The position numbers and the translations under genes were made by a program. 64,000 nt of DNA from Planctomycetaceae bacterium (GTDB taxonomy: Bacteria; Planctomycetota; Planctomycetia; Planctomycetales; Planctomycetaceae): contig JAWKTX010000005.1 of NCBI GenBank assembly GCA_041398825.1, positions 62,001-126,000 on the forward strand. The letters are read 5' to 3'. The first letter of the stretch is position 1. Each line of letters opens with the position of its first letter. Shown here in pieces: positions 45,048-54,500 of the stretch. Below the pieces are notes generated by a model, which was not told where the DNA came from, ran no database searches, and saw nothing but the letters and a program-made list of their open reading frames with translations.

Positions 45048-47012
45048 GTGAAATTTTCCTGGCATTTCAGTAAGGTCAACCCTCGGTTCAAGAACCGGGA
45101 GGCTACGCAGGGCGAATTCTTCGCCAGTGATACGGAGCTGCGCGGATTTGTTCGTGAGGCCGTCCAGAATTCGCTGGACGCCCGAATCCCGGACAGTGCA
45201 AATCCTGTTGCGGTGCGTATTTACCTGTCCGGGGAAGATCAGGCCCTGGAGCCCAGTCGATCAAGGCGGTATTTCAAAGGCGGATGGGAACATTTCCACG
45301 CGGACGGGTGTGGGCTTCGCGACGCGGCGGACAGGAATGAACCGTGTCGATTTGTGGTGTACGAAGACAGCGGCACAACAGGATTGACGGGCCCTGTTGA
45401 TCAATTCCATGAAGTGCCCGGACAAAGAAATCCGTTCTACTACTTCTTTCGCGCAGAAGGGCAGTCGAACAAACTGGAAACGGGGCGAGGGCGCTGGGGG
45501 CTGGGCAAGTTTGTTTTTCCTCGCAGCAGTCGTATCCGCAGCTTCTTCGGCCTCACCGTCCGGCACGACGATGGCAGACGATTGCTGGTTGGACAATCGA
45601 TCCTTCGCAGTCATCGCGTTGAAGACAAAAGCTACACTCCGGATGGCTGGTTTGGCGAAAAGCCGGGCAGGAAAGAAGCACCGTCGCCCATCGAGTCCTC
45701 TGAGTTCATAGATCGCTTCTGCCGGGATTTTGCACTGGAACGAACCTCCGAACCGGGGTTGTCGGTGGTGATACCTTTTTGTGATGCCTCGTGGGACGCG
45801 CGCGGGGTCGTCAACAGTGTTGTGCAGGATTACTTCAGCGCGATCCTGAACGAAGAGCTGATTGTGACGGTCGAGAGTGCAGACACTCAAATCGTAATCA
45901 ACGCTCATTCGATCATTGACGTGTTGCAGGATTGCGACGATGACATACGGACTCAGATGCAACCACTTCTGGAGCTCGCACAGTGGGCCTGTAACCAAAG
46001 ACAGAACGGTTCAATGCAGCGACTCGACAGGAATCTGTCCAGTCGACCACATTCACGGGGTAACCTGCGGTGGTCAGCCAAAGACGTCGATGAACAGCAG
46101 TTTCGTCGCGTGCGCACCACCTTCGCCGCCGACGGACGATTAGCAGTACGGATACCATTGACGGTACAGCAGCGAGGACAGGAACCAAAGGCCACCCATT
46201 TTGACGTCTTTCTTCAGAAGAGCGAATCCACGGCACAGCGTCGACCGGTTTTTGTTCGTGAAGGCATTGTCATCTCCAACGTGCGGTCTCGACTAATCCG
46301 GGATATCAGCGCTCTTGTGATGGTTGACGACGCGCCCCTGGCTGCATTTCTGGGCGACGCTGAAAACCCGGCTCATACCGAGTGGCAGGAAGAAATCTCC
46401 CACTTTAAAGGAAAGTATGTCCAGGGAGCTTCAGTGCTGCGTTTTGTTAGAAACACCGTCCCGGACTTATGCCAGTTGCTCACTGACCCGACGGATGAAC
46501 AGGATTCGGAATTACTGCTGGATGTGTTTTCGATTGGAGCTGTACCGAACGGCAGGAGGAGTAGTTTTCCCGTCGGCTTCGAAACCCACACTTCCCGGCG
46601 CCGAAAGTTTGCTTCACCCCTGAATGAACCTACCGTTGCCAGGCGGACACGACGACCGTTTCGGATTGTTCGTCGCAAGGGAGGGTTTCGAATCGCCGGG
46701 CTTACAACTCGTGTGGCCAGAGAAGACGCGTCGAATGAGACCGCCGACCCGATGCCATTTACCGCACCACTGGTCATCGAAGTTTGCATCGCTTACGACC
46801 GTCGCAGCGGAAGCGCCCTGCGAAATTTTGATCCCACCGACTTTCAGCTCGACCATTCACCGATTGTCATTCAATCAACAAATGCCTCATGGGTCATCAC
46901 TTCAGCCAATGTGCTGCGGGTGACAGCCAACGGGCCGTTCTTCGAAGTGGTAGTCGCTGGTTTCGATGTGAATCGCGACCTGTATTTGAAGGCTCAGGTT
47001 CTCAAAGACTGA
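45048..47012 (+). CDS. Orphan GHKL-type ATPase of unknown function
   Basis: About 654 residues from the GTG at 45048; an in-frame TTG at 45006 would add 14. The N-terminal part has the Bergerat ATP-binding fold motifs: N box REAVQNSLDAR (about 36-46), DSGTTGLTG (about 108-116) as the DxGxG motif, and GRGRWGLGKFVF (about 147-158) as the glycine-rich lid. The pattern is nearer to Hsp90/MutL/MORC-like ATPases than to kinases: there is no HisKA domain. The next part (FYYFFRAEG; PDGWFGE) and the 400-residue C-terminus are not recognised. There is no signal peptide or membrane segment. No nuclease, helicase or methylase gene flanks it, so a defence role is only a possibility. Confidence 0.75.
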   Translation: MKFSWHFSKVNPRFKNREATQGEFFASDTELRGFVREAVQNSLDARIPDSANPVAVRIYLSGEDQALEPSRSRRYFKGGWEHFHADGCGLRDAADRNEPCRFVVYEDSGTTGLTGPVDQFHEVPGQRNPFYYFFRAEGQSNKLETGRGRWGLGKFVFPRSSRIRSFFGLTVRHDDGRRLLVGQSILRSHRVEDKSYTPDGWFGEKPGRKEAPSPIESSEFIDRFCRDFALERTSEPGLSVVIPFCDASWDARGVVNSVVQDYFSAILNEELIVTVESADTQIVINAHSIIDVLQDCDDDIRTQMQPLLELAQWACNQRQNGSMQRLDRNLSSRPHSRGNLRWSAKDVDEQQFRRVRTTFAADGRLAVRIPLTVQQRGQEPKATHFDVFLQKSESTAQRRPVFVREGIVISNVRSRLIRDISALVMVDDAPLAAFLGDAENPAHTEWQEEISHFKGKYVQGASVLRFVRNTVPDLCQLLTDPTDEQDSELLLDVFSIGAVPNGRRSSFPVGFETHTSRRRKFASPLNEPTVARRTRRPFRIVRRKGGFRIAGLTTRVAREDASNETADPMPFTAPLVIEVCIAYDRRSGSALRNFDPTDFQLDHSPIVIQSTNASWVITSANVLRVTANGPFFEVVVAGFDVNRDLYLKAQVLKD

Positions 47013-47060
47013 GCACAGCGACAATCTTTGGCCATCAGCCGAAGCTTCTTCCGCGAAACG

Positions 47061-49742
47061 TTACTCTCTGATCGCCTTATTCGTGTTTCCAGCCAATTGC
47101 GCGGCGCGGCGATCCCAGGCAGACTTACCCGCATTGATAAACTGAAGGAACTGCTGGCCCCCGGAACTATCAAGTCCGATGAATCGGGAAAGGATGATGG
47201 TTCCATCAGGTGAAGCAATCGCGTAGCCGGGGAGAGTGACGTCTTTGTACCAATTCTCCTGCAGCGTTTGGTTGTAGACCAATTGTTCCTCGCGTTCTTC
47301 GGTTGTCATGTTGCCCGGGACTTTGTCTGTATAAATCTGAACCTGCACGAGGTCATGAAGAGCGTCACGGACATCATTGCGGGCCAGGACTGAGGATTCC
47401 ATCAATCGACAATTCGTACAGTTGATCCCTGTAAAATCGATGAACAGGAGCTGTTGTTTTTCGGTCGCGGCTTTGACCGCTTCCCGAAAATCAAGGAAGT
47501 GGGAATCGCTGTCGTGACTGGCGACAGCACTGCCGAAAGCACCACCGCCGGTGATCATCGATTTATCCGGGGGTGAAAACGCGGCGATCTGTTGCCAAAG
47601 CATGCCATCCGGAGCCTTTGCAGCAAACACACCAACCGATATGTATCCCCCAAGAAACAGGAACCCTATGGCAAAAAGCACTCTGAGGGGGCTGACCCCT
47701 GTTGACGGCGAATCGTGATCTGTTCGGAAGATGTCCAGAAGGTAACAGCCTGTGACGGCAGCGATCACCGCCCAGCCGATCTGAAATGATGCACGGTCCA
47801 GGAATCGGGGCAGGCCGTCAGGGCTGAGTCCGATATCCGCCACGCTCAGAAATTTCAGCACGAACGCGAGTTCAACGAGCCCCATCGTCACTTTGACAGT
47901 ATTCATCCAGCCGCCGCTTTTCGGCAACTTCCTGAGCATCGAGGGAAACAGGGCCAGGAAAAAGAACGGCGATGCGAACGCGGCCGAGAATGACAGCATC
48001 CCGATGATAGGCCAGTACCAGCTGCCGGTTGCGGCGATCACCAGAAGGCCGCCCACAAATGCAAATGTGCAGGTGAAGGAAACCAGCGTGAAGGTGAACG
48101 CCATAAATAGTGCACCGACCACGCCCCCTGTGGATTCTCGCTTTGACGACCACGTCAAAAGCCAGCTGGGCAATCGCAGTTCAAACATTCCCATCAGCAT
48201 GAGGCCAAAGACCATGAACAACCCGGCAAAGAAAAGATTCAAACCCGGACTGTTCGCGAGTTCCGTCAGTTTGGTTGGTCGGAAGGTTACGGCGACCAGC
48301 AAACCGAGAACTGTGAATGTCCCGATAATCCCAAGACAGTAGATCACCGCCAGTCCAATCGGGCTCTTGTGGTTCTTTTCCGACTGTTTCAGAAAAAAGG
48401 CAACCGTCACGGGAATCATGGGAAACACGCACGGTGTCAGCAAAGCGACCAGTCCGGCCCCGAACGCTCCCAGAATGAATGCGAAGAGCCCGCGTTCCGT
48501 CAGCTGACTGGCTTCTGTCACATTCTCCGACTGCTCCGGGGTAGCCTCGGAAGACTCACTGGGCGATGGGCCATTGCCATCTGTTCCCGTGTCCACAGCC
48601 GACACGCCCTCTGTTGGTGCGGGATTGACATCATCAGCCGAATCGAATGCAAATTCCACTTCTGTGGGCCTGAGGCAGGAGCCCGCATTGCACAGCTGGA
48701 AAAAGATGGTTCCAGCGACAGACGGATTTGCACCTGTGCACTTCAGTTTGCGAGTCCAGGTGATTTCACCAAAATGAACTCGCTGAACAACGCCCTCCAT
48801 TGGATATTCCAATTCCGGAACGTGCGACGGCTGGAATTCGGAGTCCAGCGTTTCCAGCGAATTCAGATCCGTCAGGTTGATTTCCGTTGGATTCCCGATC
48901 ATGGCCGGGTCCTGGTCCAGAGCAAACGTGTGCCATGGCTTCTGAACGGTCGCCTTGACCTCAAGAATCACATCATCGCCAGACTTCGGATTGGCTGGAG
49001 TCAGCGAAATATCGAAACGGATAGGGTCCGTTTGGCCTTTGAATTGGGGTACCAGCTGGATGGTCCTGCTTTTGGTTTCCTGCGCAGCTGTCCCAGCGGA
49101 GGATCCTTTCTGCGGGGCCTCTGGCACTTGCTCCGGATTTTTTGGGGGCACTTGCAACGTATCGCTAACGGTGAGAGTCGCTTTGAACTGGCGAGGGGGT
49201 CGAATCGGCTTGCAAACGCCGCCAGCTCCGTCGGTACCGGAACTGCAGAACTGGCCAGTAAGTTCTCCTGCGACTTCGACCTGGGCCGTCTTTGTCTTGT
49301 CGAGCGGGAGAATCCGGGACCAGGTGACTTTGTCGAAAAATTTCTCAACACGTTGCCCAAGTCCGGGATCATCGACGGCTTTGGGTGCGTGGTCAGCCCG
49401 CCACGCGTCAGACGACTCCAGAATTCCCTGCTGACTTTTGAGCTTAATCGAGGTCCGGCCGGAAAAACTTTTATCCATTGAGTAGATGTAGAAGCCGTCC
49501 GGAAGGACGACCGTCACCTGCAGCTCGACGTTTTCCGAATCGTGAGGCACCAGCTTTGCAGAGACATCAATATCCGCGTCGTCTGCGGGAGAACTGCCAA
49601 AGGTGAGTCCGTTATCGAACGAATCGAGTGGGAAGGTCCCCTGCGCGATGGCTCGATCGCCACAGTGGGCGAAAATCGTGGCGAGAAAGGCCACCGTGAA
49701 CAAGGACTGGATCATCTGAGCGATGGAATGTCTGATGGACAT
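47061..49742 (-). CDS. DsbD-like thiol:disulfide interchange protein
   Basis: An 893-residue inner-membrane protein carrying electrons from the cytoplasm to the periplasm. After a signal peptide (FTVAFLATIFAHC) come two DsbD-alpha-like periplasmic domains (about 55-200 and 235-385), the second with HFGEITWTRKLKC. A Ser/Thr/Glu linker leads to the eight-span DsbD core with reactive cysteines in LLTPCVFPMIPV (about 437) and VSFTCTFAFVGG (about 557). The C-terminal thioredoxin-like domain has INCTNCRLMESSV (CxxC about 774). All three cysteine sites that carry electrons are present in some form. The duplicated N-terminal domain makes it longer than the usual 560-600 residues. Confidence 0.92.
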   Translation of the reverse strand: MSIRHSIAQMIQSLFTVAFLATIFAHCGDRAIAQGTFPLDSFDNGLTFGSSPADDADIDVSAKLVPHDSENVELQVTVVLPDGFYIYSMDKSFSGRTSIKLKSQQGILESSDAWRADHAPKAVDDPGLGQRVEKFFDKVTWSRILPLDKTKTAQVEVAGELTGQFCSSGTDGAGGVCKPIRPPRQFKATLTVSDTLQVPPKNPEQVPEAPQKGSSAGTAAQETKSRTIQLVPQFKGQTDPIRFDISLTPANPKSGDDVILEVKATVQKPWHTFALDQDPAMIGNPTEINLTDLNSLETLDSEFQPSHVPELEYPMEGVVQRVHFGEITWTRKLKCTGANPSVAGTIFFQLCNAGSCLRPTEVEFAFDSADDVNPAPTEGVSAVDTGTDGNGPSPSESSEATPEQSENVTEASQLTERGLFAFILGAFGAGLVALLTPCVFPMIPVTVAFFLKQSEKNHKSPIGLAVIYCLGIIGTFTVLGLLVAVTFRPTKLTELANSPGLNLFFAGLFMVFGLMLMGMFELRLPSWLLTWSSKRESTGGVVGALFMAFTFTLVSFTCTFAFVGGLLVIAATGSWYWPIIGMLSFSAAFASPFFFLALFPSMLRKLPKSGGWMNTVKVTMGLVELAFVLKFLSVADIGLSPDGLPRFLDRASFQIGWAVIAAVTGCYLLDIFRTDHDSPSTGVSPLRVLFAIGFLFLGGYISVGVFAAKAPDGMLWQQIAAFSPPDKSMITGGGAFGSAVASHDSDSHFLDFREAVKAATEKQQLLFIDFTGINCTNCRLMESSVLARNDVRDALHDLVQVQIYTDKVPGNMTTEEREEQLVYNQTLQENWYKDVTLPGYAIASPDGTIILSRFIGLDSSGGQQFLQFINAGKSAWDRRAAQLAGNTNKAIRE

Positions 49743-50123
49743 AGCTCTGTTCTCGATCGGTGCGGGGCAGATTCTTCAACGCGACGAAGAAGCCTGTTCC
49801 GGAAGTGGACATCGAATGCAGCATCGTGTGGTCAATAGTTGCCGGACGGTGCGTAAGGCCGAAACTTACACGGAAACAGGGCATTCTGAAAAGACGATCA
49901 CCCCCGGCTGCACCAGATTCCGGCAGGCTGCGGCAAAGTCAGCCACCCTGCGGCAAATTTCGATCCGTCGGGATTCTTTCGTTTCCGCCCTCAGTGAGTT
50001 GCAGTCGGGTAAATGTTTGCTGTATTACGCGCTGTTAACCAACGGATTTCCTCGATTTTTCTCTCAGCCCCTATCTGCAGGCGTCGTGACTGCGGCAGAA
50101 GACGGACTTTCGGAACTGTTTTC
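49743..50123. other. 381-base intergenic region between dsbD-like gene and fabF
   Basis: The divergent genes on either side share this stretch. I see two short direct repeats CTGCGGCAAA (near 49929 and 49949) but no defendable promoter pair. The frame open from 50013 into fabF has no protein character before 50124. Confidence 0.45.
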
Positions 50124-51413
50124 ATGAATCGTATTTTTATCTCCGGTATTGGCGTCGTCAGTTGTCTGGGAAACGATCGTCCGACGGTTTGGAACAACCT
50201 GATTGCCGGACAATGCGGGATCGACAAGCTGACCGAGCATGACGTCACCGATTTGGAGGTTGATATCGGAGGCGAAGTCCGCAACCTGAACGCTGACCGA
50301 ATTAACGTTAACGATCTGGTATCCACTCGAAAAATGGACCGAGCCAGTCAGTTCGCCGTCCATGCAGCCCATGAAGCTCTGGAAGATGCGGGACTGCCGG
50401 TAAAGGATATCGGCGAAAATGCGGCTGTCATTATCGGTGCCGGACTCGCCGGACTGGAGACATACGAATTCCAGATGGAGCGGCTACTTACGAAGGGTCC
50501 GTCCCGTGTGAGTCCGTTCACCATTCCTATGCTGATGCCAAACGCTCCACCGGGAAACATCAGTCTGGCTTTTGGTGTCCGGGGGACCTGCTACACGACC
50601 AGCAGCGCATGCTCTTCTTCCGGTCACGCCATGATTGATGCCATGGAGTATCTCCGCCGTGGGGAAGCAGATTTTATCATCACGGGCGGAACAGAAGCTT
50701 CGCTGACGCGTCTTGGTATTTCGTCCTTCGTCAACATGAAGGCCATGAACAAGTCGATGAATGATCGTCCCCGTGAGTCCATGCGACCGTTCGACGCGGA
50801 TCGCGGCGGCTTTATCATGGCGGAAGGATCTTCTGTGCTGATCTTCGAAACCGAAGAGCACCTCCGGAAACGCGGCGGCAAAGCCTGGGCGGAAGTTCTT
50901 TCCGGCCGGTCAACCAGTGATGCTTTTCATCTGGTCCAGCCTGACCCGGAAGGCAAACTCGCAGTGAAAGCCATCAAGGCGGCGATCAGTGCGGCGGGTC
51001 TGACTCCGGAAGAGATGGTCGGGCAAACTTACGTCAATGCTCACGGTACGAGCACAAATTACAACGATGCGATGGAAACGGTGGCTCTGAAGACAATCTT
51101 CGGAGACGCTGCCGCGCAGTTGAAAGTCAGCTCAACAAAAAGCATGCTCGGTCATATGATCGGAGCAGCATGTGCAATTGAGATGTCGGCTTGCGCAATG
51201 GCCCTGAATTCCGGAGTGCTTCCGCCAACCATCAACTACACCACGCCCGATCCCGCTTGTGACCTGGATTACATTCCGAACAAAGCGATTCGCCAGCAGA
51301 TGAAATACGCCATCAACAATAGCTTTGGCTTTGGGGGACACAACGTCTCCCTGGTAATTGGCCGCGTTGATGACGAAGACCTCAAACGTCCCGCGATTGA
51401 ATGTGACGTCTGA
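50124..51413 (+). CDS. fabF: 3-oxoacyl-[ACP] synthase II (FabF/KAS II)
   Basis: A 429-residue condensing enzyme of fatty-acid chain elongation. The ATG at 50124 gives the typical opening MNRIFISGIGVVSCLG. The catalytic residues are all present: Cys163 in TTSSACSSSGHAM, the first His in VNAHGTSTNYND, the Lys in SSTKSMLGHMIGA and the second His in the same motif; the NNSFGFGGHN glycine-rich loop closes the sequence. Length and motif order match FabF; the protein could also belong to a related KAS used in polyketide-like synthesis, since no acyl carrier protein gene is adjacent. Confidence 0.92.
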   Translation: MNRIFISGIGVVSCLGNDRPTVWNNLIAGQCGIDKLTEHDVTDLEVDIGGEVRNLNADRINVNDLVSTRKMDRASQFAVHAAHEALEDAGLPVKDIGENAAVIIGAGLAGLETYEFQMERLLTKGPSRVSPFTIPMLMPNAPPGNISLAFGVRGTCYTTSSACSSSGHAMIDAMEYLRRGEADFIITGGTEASLTRLGISSFVNMKAMNKSMNDRPRESMRPFDADRGGFIMAEGSSVLIFETEEHLRKRGGKAWAEVLSGRSTSDAFHLVQPDPEGKLAVKAIKAAISAAGLTPEEMVGQTYVNAHGTSTNYNDAMETVALKTIFGDAAAQLKVSSTKSMLGHMIGAACAIEMSACAMALNSGVLPPTINYTTPDPACDLDYIPNKAIRQQMKYAINNSFGFGGHNVSLVIGRVDDEDLKRPAIECDV

Positions 51414-51518
51414 TTGCTCTGCGTTTGATTGGCAGAACCCCCCCGCATCGTTCATGATGCTGCCTCAACCCGCGCAAACGGCGCGGTCCGGCCAAGTGAG
51501 GCATCAAGGGGGTGCGCC

Positions 51519-54500
51519 ATGCCCATTCGGAACACTGTCCGTCGCTGTGTGATTGTCAGCCAGATTCTGCTGGCTGTTTCTGTGTTCGATCCAACGTTGT
51601 TCGCGACAACGTTCGCGGAATCTGGTTCAAACCACATCTACCAGGTCGGTGTCGCAAAAAAGGATGTCACGCCGGATTATCCCGTTCGATTAAGCGGCTT
51701 CGCGTTTCGCAAGACGGAATCAGAGGGGATCTCCCAGAAAATCTGGGCAAGGGCTCTGGCCATCGGAGCGGACGCGTCGTCAAACGATGCCGGCGAGACA
51801 ACCAGCGGGCCAGTGGTGATTGTCACGCTCGACAGTCTTGGTGTCCGGCTGGAACAGGTCAATGAAATCGCATCCCGGCTGGCGAAGAAAACCGGGCTGC
51901 AGCGCGATCGGCTGGCCATCACCTTTACGCACACCCATTGCGCTCCGAAAGTCAACGGTGCTGCTGACAACATCTTCGCAGAAGCCATCCCACCGGAGCA
52001 TCAGGACCACCTGGATCAGTACACCGTTGAGCTTGTGAATGCCATCGAAGGGGTCGTGCTGGAAGCTTTGGCCAGCCGGAAGCCTGCGACTCTGGAATGG
52101 GGAGTCGGTGAAGTCGGTTTTGCAAAGAATCGACGCACTCCTGGAGGGCCAACGGATCATTCATTGCCAATTCTGGTGGTTCGAAATGTCGATGCTGCAG
52201 GAACGGTGCGCGCGATCTACACAAGCTACGCCTGCCACTGTGTCACACTGTCGCATAATCTGATCAGCGGTGACTGGGCGGGTTATGCCGTCGAAGCGAT
52301 TGAAAGACACTTCCCCGATGCCATGGGCCTGGTCTCCATCGGTTGTGGTTCGGATCAGAATCCCGTCAGCGGTGTGACTGGTGACAAGATCGACGTGTGC
52401 CAGATGCAGGGGATGCAGATTGGTGATGAGATCTCTCGACTGATCGAACAACGAAGACTCACACCGCTGGGTGGGCGTGTTCACACCACGCTGAATCACC
52501 TTCAGCTGGCATTTCAGACTCTTCCGACACGTGACGAATACGAAAAAATGGTCGAAGCCGGCGGTGCACCGGGATACAACGCCCAGACCCAGCTGCAAAA
52601 ACTGAATCAGGGAAAGAAGCTTCCGGTATCGCTGGAATATCCGATTCAGACGGTCAGTTTCGGTGATGAGCTTTGCATGGTGTTCCTCAGTGGTGAAGTT
52701 TGCGTCGACTACGCCATTCGACTCAGGAAGGAGCTCGCGCCGAATCGCATCTGGATGCACGGATACAGTAATGATTTTGGAGCATACATCCCGTCAGAAC
52801 GATTGCTGGCTGAAGGCGGGTACGGAGCCGGTGCTGAGATCCCGTATTTCGCACTTCCTGCGAAGCTGATGACGGGACTGGAAGAACAAATCGTGGCTGA
52901 AGTTCACCGCCAGGTGCCACCGGCCTTCCGGCAGAATCTCGCAGGTGGCACAAATGGCATCTCACCCAGGTCACCCGAGGAATCGTTAAGAGCACTGAAA
53001 ACGCATCCGACGCTGAAGGTCGAACTCGTCGCCTGTGAGCCGCAGATCAGTGATCCTGTTGCCATTGACTTCGGCCTGAACGGTGACGTCTGGGTTTGCC
53101 AGATGGTCGACTATGGACACGGCATCGAAGAAGAATTCACTCCGAGGGGACAGGTCCGGGTATTGAAGGACCTGAATGCCGATGGGCTGTTTGAATCCTC
53201 CACGGTTTTTCTGGACGGGCTCCGGTACCCCACCGACGTCAAGATCTGGCGCGATGGAGCTTTGGTCTGTGATGCGCCGGATATTCTGTATGCCGAAGAC
53301 ACCAATGGTGATGGCGTCGCAGACCTGCGGAAAGTGCTGTTTACCGGATTTGCAACGCACAACGGACAGGCGCGAGTCAATAGTTTGCAGTGGGGCCTGG
53401 ATGGTTGGGTCTATGGATCCTGTGGCTTGTTCGGCGGCAGGATCACCAACGAATCCGGTGTTGTAGTGGACGTGACAGGGCGAGATTTTCGAATACGGCC
53501 TGACACTGGCGAGATGGAGCCTGTGACAGGACGAACGCAGCAAAGTCGTGTCCGTGATGACTGGGGAAACTGGTTCGGATGCGATAACGGAACGCTGATT
53601 CGACATTACCCGGTTTCTGAGGATTACGCCCGCCGGAATCCTTTCGTACCGCCTTCCCCAACCGCGGTCTTTGTTCCCACCGGACAGGATGCCGGACGAC
53701 TGTTTCCTTCCAGCGATCTTGTGTTATTTAAACTTTCCGGCGCCGCGGGGCGTGCAACGGCAGCCTGCGGCGTTGGAGTTTATCGAGACGACTTACTGGG
53801 CGAGAGCTACTCTGGAAACTCATTCAGTTGCGAGCCCGTAAACCAACTGGTCTACCGTCAACAACTGTTCCGTCAGGGAGCGACGATTCGCGGCAGACGA
53901 GCGCCCAACGAACAGTCCGTGGACTTCCTGACCTCGACAGACCAATGGTTTCGGCCGGTGCAGGCTCGTACAGGCCCGGATGGAGCGATCTGGGTTGTCG
54001 ACATGTATCGGTACGTTATTGAACATCCCAAGTGGATACCGGAGGAAACTCTGGCTGAGCTGAATGTCTTTGCAGGCCAGGGACTGGGGAGGATCTATCG
54101 GGTGACCACGGCTGGCGCCGGACGCCAATCGGTTGGCGATCTGCGGGCGAAAAGTAACCCGGAACTTGTTGAACTCGTCAATCATCCGAATGGAACTGTG
54201 CGCGACATGGTTCATCAATCCCTGATTTGGCGAGAGGCGGCCGACGTGACAGATGCCCTGAACCACGTGGCAACGGCCGGAAGCCGTCCCGCCTCACGTT
54301 TGCAGGCGTTATCCATCCTGGACGGACTGGATCAGCTTTCACAAGACGTATTGCTGGTCGCACTGCAGGATAAACATCCTGAAGTGCGGCGAAACGCAAT
54401 TCGTTTGTCAGAGGCTGTGCTGGCAAATTCCGGGGCGGCGACAGGAAAAACAGGTGTCCTGCTGGAACAAGTGCTGGCGATGAAAGACGACCCGGCATTT

